A stretch of 64,000 bases of DNA. Origin: Streptomyces alboniger (GTDB lineage Bacteria > Actinomycetota > Actinomycetes > Streptomycetales > Streptomycetaceae). The notes beneath the pieces are model-generated. The model was not told the DNA's origin. It saw nothing but the letters and a program-made list of their open reading frames with translations, and did no database searches. Location of the stretch: contig NZ_CP023695.1 of NCBI RefSeq assembly GCF_008704395.1, positions 1,736,001 to 1,800,000 of the forward strand, in the 5' to 3' direction. A program made the position numbers and the translations under genes. Positions 31,958 to 39,975 of the stretch are shown here, piece by piece (the first letter of the stretch is position 1; each line of letters starts with the position of its first letter).

Positions 31958-33556
31958 TCAGGCGAGCGCGACCAGGTCCGCGTAGTCCTGGCCCCACAGG
32001 TCCTCGACGCCGTCCGGCAGCAGGATGATCCGCTCCGGCTGGAGGGCCTCCACCGCGCCCTCGTCGTGGGTGACGAGGACGACCGCGCCCTTGTAGGTGC
32101 GCAGGGCGCCGAGGATCTCCTCGCGGCTGGCCGGGTCGAGGTTGTTGGTGGGCTCGTCGAGGAGCAGGACGTTGGCCGAGGAGACGACGAGGGTCGCGAG
32201 GGCGAGCCGGGTCTTCTCGCCGCCGGACAGCACACCGGCCGGCTTGTCGACGTCGTCCCCGGAGAAGAGGAACGAGCCGAGCGTCTTGCGCACCTCGACG
32301 AGGTCGAGGTCGGGGGCGGCCGAGCGCATGTTCTCCAGGACCGTGCGCTCGGGGTCCAGGGTCTCGTGCTCCTGCGCGTAGTAGCCGAGCTTGAGGCCGT
32401 GGCCCTCGATGACCTGGCCGGTGTCGGGCTTCTCGGCGCCGCCGAGCAGCCGCAGCAGCGTGGTCTTGCCCGCGCCGTTGAGGCCGAGGATGACGACGCG
32501 CGAGCCCTTGTCGATCGCGAGGTCGACGTCGGTGAAGATCTCCAGCGAGCCGTACGACTTCGACAGGCCCTCGGCCATCAGCGGCGTCTTGCCGCACGGC
32601 GAGGGCTCGGGGAAGCGGAGCTTGGCGACCTTGTCGGACTTCCGCTCGGCCTCCAGGCCGGCCAGCAGTTTGTCCGCGCGGCGGGCCATGTTCTGCGCGG
32701 CGACGGTCTTGGTGGCCTTCGCGCGCATCTTGTCGGCCTGCGAGTGCAGGGCGGAGGCCTTCTTCTCGGCGTTCTGCCGCTCGCGCTTGCGGCGCTTCTC
32801 GTCGGACTCGCGCTGCTGCTGGTAGAGCTTCCAGCCCATGTTGTAGACGTCGATCGCGGAGCGGTTGGCGTCCAGGTAGAAGACCTTGTTGACGACCGTC
32901 TCGACGAGGTCGACGTCGTGGGAGATCACGATGAAGCCGCCGCGGTACGTCTTCAGGTAGTCGCGCAGCCAGACGATCGAGTCGGCGTCGAGGTGGTTGG
33001 TCGGCTCGTCCAGGAGGAGCGTGTCGGCGTCCGAGAAGAGGATGCGGGCCAGCTCGATACGGCGGCGCTGACCACCGGAGAGCGTGTGCAGGGGCTGGCC
33101 GAGCACGCGGTCGGGGAGGTTCAGCGCGGCGGCGATGGTGGCGGCCTCGGCCTCGGCGGCGTACCCGCCCTTGGTGAGGAACTCCGTCTCCTGGCGCTCG
33201 TACTGCTTCAGGGCCTTCTCGCGGGTGGCGCCCGAGCCGCTGGCGATGCGCTGTTCGTTCTCGCGCATCTTGCGGATCAGTACGTCGAGTCCGCGGGCGG
33301 ACAGGATGCGGTCGCGGGCGAGCACGTCGAGGTCGCCGGTGCGGGGGTCCTGGGGGAGGTAGCCGACCTCTCCGGAGCGGGAGATCGTGCCGCCCGCGGG
33401 GATGCCCTCGCCCGCCAGGCACTTGGTGAGGGTGGTCTTGCCCGCCCCATTGCGGCCGACGAGGCCGATGCGGTCGCCCTTCGCGATGCGGAAGCTGGCG
33501 TTCTCGATGAGGATGCGGGCGCCGGCGCGCAGCTCGATGCCGGAAGCGGTGATCAC
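31958..33556 (-). CDS. ABC-F family ATP-binding protein
   Basis: Soluble twin-ATPase of the ABC-F family (EttA/Uup/antibiotic-resistance type), 532 residues, which act on the ribosome rather than transport. Domain 1: Walker A GLVGRNGAGKTTL (about 31-43) and signature LSGGQRRRIELARIL; domain 2: GLNGAGKTTLLRLL (about 350) and LSGGEKTRLALATLV; both Walker B motifs are LLLDEPTNHLD/LLLDEPTNNLD. The interdomain linker (about 235-300) is helical and charged (EKRRKRERQNAEKKASALHS), the P-site-facing element. No membrane helices. Whether housekeeping or drug resistance cannot be decided from sequence. GTG 33556 follows CAGGAG. Confidence 0.9.
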   Translation of the reverse strand: MITASGIELRAGARILIENASFRIAKGDRIGLVGRNGAGKTTLTKCLAGEGIPAGGTISRSGEVGYLPQDPRTGDLDVLARDRILSARGLDVLIRKMRENEQRIASGSGATREKALKQYERQETEFLTKGGYAAEAEAATIAAALNLPDRVLGQPLHTLSGGQRRRIELARILFSDADTLLLDEPTNHLDADSIVWLRDYLKTYRGGFIVISHDVDLVETVVNKVFYLDANRSAIDVYNMGWKLYQQQRESDEKRRKRERQNAEKKASALHSQADKMRAKATKTVAAQNMARRADKLLAGLEAERKSDKVAKLRFPEPSPCGKTPLMAEGLSKSYGSLEIFTDVDLAIDKGSRVVILGLNGAGKTTLLRLLGGAEKPDTGQVIEGHGLKLGYYAQEHETLDPERTVLENMRSAAPDLDLVEVRKTLGSFLFSGDDVDKPAGVLSGGEKTRLALATLVVSSANVLLLDEPTNNLDPASREEILGALRTYKGAVVLVTHDEGAVEALQPERIILLPDGVEDLWGQDYADLVALA

Positions 33557-33642
33557 GGGGGTACTCCTGAACAGGGTGGACGGCGAGAGGGACGACTGGT
33601 TGCTCTAGGCCGGTGTCTACGCCGTCCAACTGAGGAGAGGAG

Positions 33643-33663
33643 CTGCCATGGCAGCCATTCTAA
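33643..33663 (-). promoter_or_regulatory. Candidate promoter and leader-ORF start ahead of the ABC-F gene
   Basis: On the minus strand a TAGAAT -10-like box (33663-33658) is followed seven bases later by an ATG at 33650 that opens a ten-codon ORF (MAAPLLSWTA) ending at 33618. The ATG sits inside the 14-base palindrome 33643-33656. Transcription could begin at or near that ATG. This is a suggestion; no good -35 box is seen. Confidence 0.35.
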
Positions 33664-33676
33664 CGGGCGAACGCAA

Positions 33677-34567
33677 CTAGTTTTCTGGGCTGCTGCCGCC
33701 GCCGCGGCCCCGCTCCAGGTCTCCGTTGCCCAGCGGTGTGCGGCCGGGGACGATCCTTCCGTAGTCGTCCACCGCGATGACCTGCGAGGTCCAGGAGGTC
33801 GTGGTACCCGCGCAGGGCTGGGCGACCAGGAGAGCGCCCTCGCGGCGCAGCGAGCGGGCCGGTTCGAAGGCGCAGCCCCGGCGGGCGGGCAGGACCCAGC
33901 GCAGGTCGCCGTCGGCGGCGCGGTAGGCGGCGATGCGGTGCGGGGTGACGACCGCCAGCATGCGGGCCCCCGCGCTGAGCGGCTGGAGCACTCCGGCGCC
34001 GCCGCGCGCCGCGGCGGTGCGCAGCCAGGGGGCGCTCTCAGGGATGGCCCGGTGCCAGCGCACGGAGCCTCCGCCGGCCCGCTCGGTATCGGTCACGAGC
34101 CCGTCGCTCCAGAGCGTGAAGGCGTGCCCGGGCTCGGCCAGGAGCCTAAGGGGCCGACGCCCTTCACGCGTGTACGTCCAGCGCGGCTCCCCGCTCCCCA
34201 CGTCGTACGCCTCGACGGCCCGCCCCTTCGCGCGCAGGGCGGGTTCGACGGGTTCGGCGCCGGGGTTCTGGTCGTCCACGCGCGCGTGGACGGTGAGGCG
34301 GTCTCCGAAGGGGGCGGGCCGCGAGTGGTGGGCGGCGGTGACGAGCGGCAGGGCGAGCAGCGCGAGGACGAGGGGGATCGCGAGGCGGGTGCCGGTCGGT
34401 TTCCGGGAGGGTTGGGGTGGGATGGGTTTGGTGGTCGGTGGGGGTGGGGTGGGGCTCACGGTCGGCGGGAGTGCGGTGGGGCTGGTGGTCGGCGGGAGTG
34501 CGGTGGGGGTGGTGGTCGGCGGGGGCGCGGTGGGGGTGGTGGTCGGTGCGGGTGGCAGAGCGGTCAT
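33677..34567 (-). CDS. Membrane-anchored PQQ-like beta-propeller protein with Pro-Thr repeat
   Basis: Protein of 296 residues. The first about 55 residues are a tandem Pro/Thr repeat of nine-residue units (TTTPTAPPP, TTTPTALPP, TTSPTALPP, TVSPTPPPP), then one membrane helix (about 60-78, RLAIPLVLALLALPLVTAA), then an exported domain with motifs like AYDVGSGEPRWTYTREG and AYRAADGDLRWVLPARRG that are typical of PQQ-like WD beta-propeller blades. With the repeat on the cytoplasmic side, it is probably a type II membrane protein. ATG 34567 has GAAGGGGGG before it. Function unknown. Confidence 0.7.
   Translation of the reverse strand: MTALPPAPTTTPTAPPPTTTPTALPPTTSPTALPPTVSPTPPPPTTKPIPPQPSRKPTGTRLAIPLVLALLALPLVTAAHHSRPAPFGDRLTVHARVDDQNPGAEPVEPALRAKGRAVEAYDVGSGEPRWTYTREGRRPLRLLAEPGHAFTLWSDGLVTDTERAGGGSVRWHRAIPESAPWLRTAAARGGAGVLQPLSAGARMLAVVTPHRIAAYRAADGDLRWVLPARRGCAFEPARSLRREGALLVAQPCAGTTTSWTSQVIAVDDYGRIVPGRTPLGNGDLERGRGGGSSPEN
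34440..34556. repeat. Tandem 27-base repeats encoding Pro/Thr units
   Basis: About four copies of a GTGGTCGG-containing 27-base unit on the plus strand, which read on the minus strand as nine-residue Pro/Thr units of the membrane protein N-terminus. Confidence 0.8.
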
Positions 34568-34796
34568 GACGCCCCCCTTCGGTACCACTGGCCCACGGAT
34601 CAGGCGCAGAGCGTAGCGGCGGGGACGCGGGCGGGTGGGGCGGCGGCGGTGCGACACGGCGCGGGACGTGGTGCGCGTCCCCCGTTCGGACCTCCGTCCG
34701 GCGCCGCGGGAGAGCGGGCGTACCAGGATGAAGTGGCCGGAGTCCCGGTGCGGGGCGGCGGGTGCCGCCCCGGGTGCGACACAGAGGGGTGCGCCC

Positions 34797-35687
34797 ATGC
34801 AGTTCGACGACGACGCGAACCTGGACACCTCCGAGGTGCAGGACGTGCGCGGCAGCCGGATCCCCGGCGGCCGCGCGACCGTCGGCGGCGGCATCGCCGG
34901 CCTCATCGCGCTGGTGCTCGGCCTCGTCTTCGGAGTGGGCCCCGACCAGCTGGGCCTCTCGTCCGGCGACGAGGAGCCCGAGGCCTCGTCCTCGTCCCTG
35001 GCGCAGGTGCAGCAGAGCTGCCGCACGGGCCGGGACGCGAACACCAAGGACGACTGCCGCATCGTGGCGGTGGTCAACAGCGTCCAGGACTTCTGGCGCC
35101 CGGAGTTCCAGCGCAGGCGCGCCTCGTACTCCCCCGCGCCCACCGTCCTGTTCACCGGCCGCGTGGGCACCGCCTGCGGCACGGCGACCTCGGCGGTCGG
35201 CCCCTTCTACTGCCCCGGCGACCGGAAGGTCTATCTGGACCTGGGCTTCTTCGACGAGCTGCGCACGAAGTTCGGCTCCAACGGCGGCCCCTTCGCACAG
35301 GCATACGTCGTGGCCCACGAGTACGGGCACCACGTCCAGAACCTGACGGGCGTCCTGAGACGCTCCCAGGACGGCCGTACGGGCCGTGACAGCAACGCCG
35401 TGAAGGTCGAGTTGCAGGCGGACTGCTACGCCGGGGTCTGGGCACGGCACGCGACCCGCAGCCCTGACGAGCGTACGGGCAAGCCGCTGATCAGCAGTCT
35501 TGACGAGGCGGACATCCAAGACGGCCTGGACGCGGCGGCTGCGGTCGGCGACGACCGGATCCAGGAGAAGTTCCAGGGGCGGGTCACCCCCGAGTCCTGG
35601 ACGCACGGCTCGGCCGAGCAGCGCCAGCGGTGGTTCTACCAGGGCTACCGCACCGGCGACATGGGGCAGTGCGACACCTTCCGATGA
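34797..35687 (+). CDS. Neutral zinc metallopeptidase (YpfJ family)
   Basis: Membrane-anchored zinc protease of the YpfJ/KPN_02809 family, 296 residues. The N-terminal [17 protein letters not shown] segment precedes a membrane helix (about 28-50) and an external catalytic domain where HEYGHH at H174-H179 is the zinc and catalytic motif, followed by [14 protein letters not shown], which supplies the third ligand. The final residues QCDTFR are part of a 15-base tandem repeat running through the stop codon. ATG 34797 is preceded by AGAGGGG. Divergent from the PQQ-like protein gene; the 229-base gap contains no further gene. Confidence 0.85.
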   Translation: MQFDDDANLDTSEVQDVRGSRIPGGRATVGGGIAGLIALVLGLVFGVGPDQLGLSSGDEEPEASSSSLAQVQQSCRTGRDANTKDDCRIVAVVNSVQDFWRPEFQRRRASYSPAPTVLFTGRVGTACGTATSAVGPFYCPGDRKVYLDLGFFDELRTKFGSNGGPFAQAYVVAHEYGHHVQNLTGVLRRSQDGRTGRDSNAVKVELQADCYAGVWARHATRSPDERTGKPLISSLDEADIQDGLDAAAAVGDDRIQEKFQGRVTPESWTHGSAEQRQRWFYQGYRTGDMGQCDTFR

Positions 35688-35730
35688 CACACCTTCCGAC
35701 GGCACACCTTCCGGTGAGACACCTTTTGGT
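35671..35730 (+). repeat. Four tandem 15-base repeats spanning a stop codon
   Basis: GCGACACCTTCCGAT, GACACACCTTCCGAC, GGCACACCTTCCGGT and GAGACACCTTTTGGT lie end to end. The first copy carries the final DTFR codons and the TGA of the metallopeptidase, so the last codons of the gene appear to have been duplicated in tandem into the non-coding region. Confidence 0.85.
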
Positions 35731-35763
35731 GAACACGTATCTGAGCTGAGCGGAGTGACCGGC

Positions 35764-36195
35764 ATGACAGGCGACGGCGGCGGTCGGCCGAGCATCTTTC
35801 CCACGTTGCTGTACGCGGACGCGAAAGCCGCGATCCGGCAGCTGACGGAGGCCTTCGGCTTCACCGCGGTGCACGTGTACGAGACCGACGACGGCGGCGT
35901 CGCGCACGCCGAGCTGGCCCAGGGGAACGGCATGGTGATGCTCGGCTCCAAGGGCACGGACAGTGTCTACGACCGGGCGATGCGGGGCGCGGGGCCGTGC
36001 GGGGTGTACGTCGTGGTGGACGACGTCGACGCCCACCACCGGCGTGCCGAGGAACACGGCGCGGAGATCCTGATGCCCCCGACCGACCAGGACTACGGCT
36101 CGCGGGACTACATGGCCCGGGACGCCGAGGGCAACGTATGGAGCTTCGGCACGTACGCCCCCGAGACGGGCGCGGCGCCCGAGGCAGGGGCCTGA
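35764..36195 (+). CDS. VOC family (glyoxalase/bleomycin-resistance fold) protein
   Basis: Protein of 143 residues with the vicinal oxygen chelate fold. PTLLYADAKAAIRQLTEAFGF is the typical first beta-alpha unit, then HAELAQGNGMVMLGS, and in the second half YVVVDDVDAHHRRAEEHGAEILMPPTDQDYGSRDYMARDAEGNVWSFG. His and Glu residues at family positions could bind a metal. Substrate unknown; small-molecule resistance or lyase roles occur in the family. ATG 35764 begins after a CGGAGTGACC ribosome site; it is 77 bases beyond the metallopeptidase. Confidence 0.82.
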   Translation: MTGDGGGRPSIFPTLLYADAKAAIRQLTEAFGFTAVHVYETDDGGVAHAELAQGNGMVMLGSKGTDSVYDRAMRGAGPCGVYVVVDDVDAHHRRAEEHGAEILMPPTDQDYGSRDYMARDAEGNVWSFGTYAPETGAAPEAGA

Positions 36196-36198
36196 GAC

Positions 36199-37677
36199 CT
36201 ACTCCCCGCCGGTGTGCACCTGGAAGGCGGCGCGGCGCACGGCCTTGGCGAGCGCCGGGTCGGGGTGGGCCGCGGCGAGGGCGACCAGGACCTGGACGGT
36301 GCGGGGGTGGCCCGCGCGGCGGACCTCGTCGAGGAGGGCGGGGACGGTTGGTTGGACCGCCGACTCCAGGTGACGGACGAGGAGTTGGGCCTCGCCGTGG
36401 TCGGCGACGGCCGCCGCGGTGTCGATCCACAGCCACGTGGACTCCTCGCGGGTCAGCACGAGGTGGACGTCCTCGGGGTCGGCGCCCTCCTGCTCGGCGA
36501 GCCACAGCAGGGCGTAGGGGCGCAGCGAGGCCTCGTCGAGGACGGCTCTGACCTCCGCCTCGGCCGGGGCGCCGACCACGCGCAGGGCCTCGAAGGCGAG
36601 GCCGCGCAGCAGGGCGTCCTGGCCGCGGGCGGCGGTGAGCAGGTCGGTGACGGCGCTGCCGACGGGGCGGGCGGCGAGCCAGGCGCGGTATTCGGCGCGG
36701 GCCGCGTTGGGGCGCAGGCGGGCGCAGCCGCGCAGCATGTCCTCGGCGGACTGCTCGATGTGCCCGGCGGGGCTCTGCGCGGCGACGCAGATCTGCTCCA
36801 GCTTGACCCAGACCGCCCAGCTGCCGAGCGGGGTGAGCGTGGCCTGCCCCTCGGCGTAGGTGAGCGCGCCGACGGCGGCGAGGCCGTGCAGGGCCCAGTC
36901 GAGGAGGGCCGGGAGCGCTCCCGCCTCCTCCGGACGGTCGGCCGGGGTGGCGGCCTCGGCCTCGGGCTGGGGCTGGGGCTGGGGGCCGTAGGGGATCTCG
37001 CAGCGCTCGGTGCGCAGTTCCGTGACGCGCTGGTCCAGGAGGTCGAGCAGCTGCGGCACCGGGACGGGGCCCGCCGAGAGCTGGAGGAAGGACAGGACCT
37101 GCGGCATGGCCTCGACGACCTCGGCGACCGCGCCGGGGGCGAGGTCGTCCGGCGCCGGGTGGGCCAGTGACCAGGCGTCGAAGAGCGCGACCCAGCCGCG
37201 CAGCACGGCGGTGTCGTCGCGGTCCCAGGCGCGCAGGCGCCAGCCGGGGCGAGCGCTGTCGCCGTGCACCTCGACGAGGCCCGCGAGGCGCGCGGTGTCC
37301 CAGTCGGCGCGGACCTGAGCGGGGGTCAGTCCCAGTTCGGCCGCGGCCCGTTCGGCGGTGGCGTCGGAGAGGGTGCCCTTCCCGCCGGGCTTCGCGCCGG
37401 TGCGGCCGGACCCGGGGCGCAGGGCGGCGTCGGCCCAGCGGGCGACCCGCGCGGCGTCGGCGAGGACGGCGCGCGCCCGCCCTGCCAGCTCCGAGCGCGC
37501 GGGGGTGCCCTCGGGCGGGCGGGGCGCAGGACGGCGCGTGCGGCGGTTGCTCACCGCGCCGGGGGCGGCGGAGAGGGGCCGCGCTGGGTCGCGCTGGGCC
37601 TCTCCTCGCTTCTCTGCCCTCGGGTAGGGGGCGCGGACGAGTCGGAGCCTGGAGTCGCGCGGGGTACGGGACGTCAC
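36199..37677 (-). CDS. Hypothetical protein with helical repeat C-terminus
   Basis: Protein of about 492 residues of no recognised family. The N-terminal third is Arg/Pro-rich; about 70-200 includes ADWDTARLAGLVEVHGDSARPGWRL, which looks like a winged-helix-type unit; an acidic/Pro linker with QPQPQPE follows; the C-terminal half (about 320-490) is a run of Ala/Leu helices such as LLRGLAFEALRVVGAPAEAEVRAVL resembling HEAT/ARM repeats. No catalytic motif. GTG 37677 is preferred to TTG 37713 because AGGAAG lies nine bases before it. It ends three bases from the convergent VOC gene. Confidence 0.65.
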   Translation of the reverse strand: MTSRTPRDSRLRLVRAPYPRAEKRGEAQRDPARPLSAAPGAVSNRRTRRPAPRPPEGTPARSELAGRARAVLADAARVARWADAALRPGSGRTGAKPGGKGTLSDATAERAAAELGLTPAQVRADWDTARLAGLVEVHGDSARPGWRLRAWDRDDTAVLRGWVALFDAWSLAHPAPDDLAPGAVAEVVEAMPQVLSFLQLSAGPVPVPQLLDLLDQRVTELRTERCEIPYGPQPQPQPEAEAATPADRPEEAGALPALLDWALHGLAAVGALTYAEGQATLTPLGSWAVWVKLEQICVAAQSPAGHIEQSAEDMLRGCARLRPNAARAEYRAWLAARPVGSAVTDLLTAARGQDALLRGLAFEALRVVGAPAEAEVRAVLDEASLRPYALLWLAEQEGADPEDVHLVLTREESTWLWIDTAAAVADHGEAQLLVRHLESAVQPTVPALLDEVRRAGHPRTVQVLVALAAAHPDPALAKAVRRAAFQVHTGGE

Positions 37678-37764
37678 GGGAGCAGTCTTCCTGTTGACGG
37701 TCCGAAAACCCAAACGGAATGGCGACAGCTGCCTTCACGAGGCCGTGCCGAGGGGCCCGAGTGG

Positions 37765-38901
37765 TCACATCAAGGGGGTGAGGAAGCGGCGCAGCGCCTC
37801 TTCGTAGCCCGCCGGGTCGGCGTTCCACATGGCGCCGTGGGGCGCGCCGGGGACGACGCGGAGCGTGACCAGCTCCGGACGCCGCCGGGCCAGTTGACGG
37901 GAGAGGGCCCAGGGGGCGATGGCGTCGTCGGGGCCGTGCAGGAGGAGGGTCGGGACCTTCAGCGCGTCGGGGTCCGCGGCCGCCAGGACGCGGTCGCCGC
38001 GCAGCCCCGTGCGCCCCTGCGCTGCGCGCACCGCGAGCGGCAGGAGCGGTCCCGGGGTGCGGCGGGCCACGGCGAGGGCGCGCAGGGTGGTCTCCCAGTT
38101 GAGGACCGGGGAGTCGAGGACGAGGCCGCTGACGCGGTCGCGCAGCGCCGAATGGGCGGCGGCGTGCAGGCACATGGTGGCGCCGGTGGACCAGCCGTGC
38201 AGGATGACGTTGCGGGCGCCGTACCGCACGGCGTAGCGGATCGCGGCGTCCAGGTCGCGCCACTCCGTCTCGCCGAGATGGCCGAGGCCGTCCGCGGAGC
38301 GGGGCGCGCCCGGGTCGCCGCGGTAGGCGAGGTCGAGCACGGGGAGCCGCAGGCGGCGCAGGAAGTCCATGACGACCATGGGGTGTTCGCGGGTGGTGCC
38401 GAGGCCGTGCACGGTGATGACCCAGGTGTCCCGGACGCCGGGTACGAACCAGGCGGGCAGGCCGCCCAGCTCGCCGGGGATGTCGACGTCCGCGTGGTCG
38501 ATGCCGAGCGCGGCGTGCGGGTCGCCGATGTGGACCTGTGGGGTGAGCCAGACCCTCGCGCCGGGTTCCAGGGTGCCGTGGGTGACGGCTTCGAGGCGGC
38601 GTACGACCGTGTCGGCCGCGTGCGGGGCGGACTCCAGGACGGGGCCGACGATCGCGTGGGTGCCGTTGCCGCTCAGGCCGTAGGTGCCGGGGCGCAGGCT
38701 CGCGAGGGCGCGGGTCAGGGAGATCTGGCCGGCGGCCGTGGCGTGCACGGTCAGGCGGGGCTCCGTCGGCAGCGGGCGGCCCGCCGGGGCCTTGAGGGCG
38801 GCGTCGCTGGCGAACCGGCCCGCCGCGATCGCGGCTGCGGCTGTCCCCAGGGCTGCTGTGACTGCGGTGACGGCCGCTGCCGTCGCTTTGGCTGGGCGCA
38901 C
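37765..38901 (-). CDS. Alpha/beta hydrolase, exported or membrane-anchored
   Basis: Hydrolase-fold protein of 378 residues. An N-terminal hydrophobic segment (AAAVTAVTAALGTAAAAIAAG, abbreviated here) could be an uncleaved anchor or signal. The catalytic machinery appears as VITVHGLGTTREHP (oxyanion HG), ILHGWSTGATMCLHAAAH with nucleophile S238, VPTLLLHGPDDAIAP (acid Asp) and VPGAPHGAMW (His). The closest named relatives are dienelactone-hydrolase and lipase-like proteins; the substrate cannot be told. GTG 38901 matches the predicted N-terminus. Confidence 0.82.
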   Translation of the reverse strand: MRPAKATAAAVTAVTAALGTAAAAIAAGRFASDAALKAPAGRPLPTEPRLTVHATAAGQISLTRALASLRPGTYGLSGNGTHAIVGPVLESAPHAADTVVRRLEAVTHGTLEPGARVWLTPQVHIGDPHAALGIDHADVDIPGELGGLPAWFVPGVRDTWVITVHGLGTTREHPMVVMDFLRRLRLPVLDLAYRGDPGAPRSADGLGHLGETEWRDLDAAIRYAVRYGARNVILHGWSTGATMCLHAAAHSALRDRVSGLVLDSPVLNWETTLRALAVARRTPGPLLPLAVRAAQGRTGLRGDRVLAAADPDALKVPTLLLHGPDDAIAPWALSRQLARRRPELVTLRVVPGAPHGAMWNADPAGYEEALRRFLTPLM

Positions 38902-38985
38902 TGTCCCAGTGTCCGGGGCGTGCGGCCCGGGGGCCAGTGGGCGGTGCTCACGGAGTGACCCGACGCAGGCGGCTCAAGGGGCGGC

Positions 38986-39672
38986 TCAAGGGGGCGGCTG
39001 CTGGCCGTAGCCCCTCAGCTTCTCCTCCGCTTCTTTCAGACGCTCGGGAGAGAGAAGCGTCGGAGTGCGGCCCGGCACGGCCGAGGCCGTGAGCCAGAGG
39101 CGGGACATCCATTCCAGTTGCGCCGTGCGGTCGTACGCCTGGGGCAGGGAGTCTCCGTAGGTGACGGTTCCGTGGTTCTGGAGGAGGCACCCCGTCCGGC
39201 CGCGCAGGGCCTGGAGCATGTTCCGCGCCAGCTCCTCGGTGCCGTAGAGGGCGTAGGGGGCGACACGGACCGGGCCGCCGAGGGCGCCTGTCATGTAGTG
39301 GACCCCCGGCAGCTCGGGGACCAGCATGGAGACGGCCGTGGCGTGCACCGCGTGGGTGTGGACGACGGCCCTCGCGTCGGTGGCGCGGTAGATCGCGAGG
39401 TGCATGGGCAGCTCGCTGGTGGGCGCGAGGTCGCCGAGGACCTGCCGCCCTCCGAGGTCGACGCCGACCGCGTCCTCGGGGCCGTCGGGCCGCAGCCGGT
39501 CGTAGGGCACCCCGCTCGGGGTGACGAGGACCGTGTCACCGACCCGCACGGAGACATTGCCCGAGGTGCCGACGACCAGGCCGTCCGTCACCGTCCTGCG
39601 GGCCGTCTCCACCAGCTCGCGCCACGCCCGCCCGACGGCGTCCCGCTCCGCGCCCTGCCGCTGCTCAGTCAT
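38986..39672 (-). CDS. Class II aldolase/adducin family protein (fuculose-phosphate aldolase-like)
   Basis: Zinc-dependent class II aldolase family, 228 residues, related to L-fuculose-1-phosphate aldolase and other sugar-phosphate aldolases. GLVVGTSGNVSVRVGDTVLVTPSG is the phosphate-binding segment, ELPMHLAIYRATDARAVVHTHAVHATAVS supplies the catalytic Glu and two zinc histidines, and LLQNHGTVTYG the third. The substrate is not predictable; class II members also include ribulose-5-phosphate epimerases and methylthioribulose dehydratases. ATG 39672 with AGGATCG upstream. Stands alone on the minus strand. Confidence 0.85.
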   Translation of the reverse strand: MTEQRQGAERDAVGRAWRELVETARRTVTDGLVVGTSGNVSVRVGDTVLVTPSGVPYDRLRPDGPEDAVGVDLGGRQVLGDLAPTSELPMHLAIYRATDARAVVHTHAVHATAVSMLVPELPGVHYMTGALGGPVRVAPYALYGTEELARNMLQALRGRTGCLLQNHGTVTYGDSLPQAYDRTAQLEWMSRLWLTASAVPGRTPTLLSPERLKEAEEKLRGYGQQPPP

Positions 39673-39975
39673 GGGGCGATCCTGCCAGCCGGGCGCGCGG
39701 CCCCGAAGCGGCGTGACAAGGATCTCTTCCGCGGCGCCGGGGACCCCCGGGACCGGGGCGCGAGAAGGGCGCGCGCGAGGGTGGTGGAAGGCGACACTCC
39801 GCCCGGATTCGTGGCCTGGCCGCGCCACTCCGTACGATCGTGATCAGTCACCTGATGGAGACGGAGCGGCGGCGCTCCACTTTGGGTCACCGCGCCGCCC
39901 GACCCAGTTCACTTTCCGTTCACCCAGGTTGCCTACGTTCCACATGCCACTGACGTCCAACAGAAGCCTGGGTAA
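39673..39975. other. Intergenic region between aldolase gene and pit
   Basis: 303 bases with no gene. It carries the promoter region of both divergent genes, including the PHO box at 39907-39928 near pit. Confidence 0.6.
39907..39928 (+). promoter_or_regulatory. PHO box (PhoP binding site) upstream of pit
   Basis: GTTCACTTTCC followed directly by GTTCACCCAGG forms two 11-base direct repeats matching the Streptomyces PhoP consensus (GTTCACC-type). The box lies 48 bases before the pit ATG, so PhoR-PhoP control by phosphate is expected. Confidence 0.75.

Noticed and set aside
34440..34556. Direct repeats taken for a CRISPR array.
   Set aside because: Units are contiguous without spacers and encode a Pro/Thr protein repeat in frame.
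31901..35389. A 1162-codon open frame on the plus strand across the ABC-F and metallopeptidase region.
   Set aside because: It is the complement-frame shadow of the ABC-F and PQQ-like genes in high-GC DNA; composition is not protein-like and it runs through real genes with clear domains.
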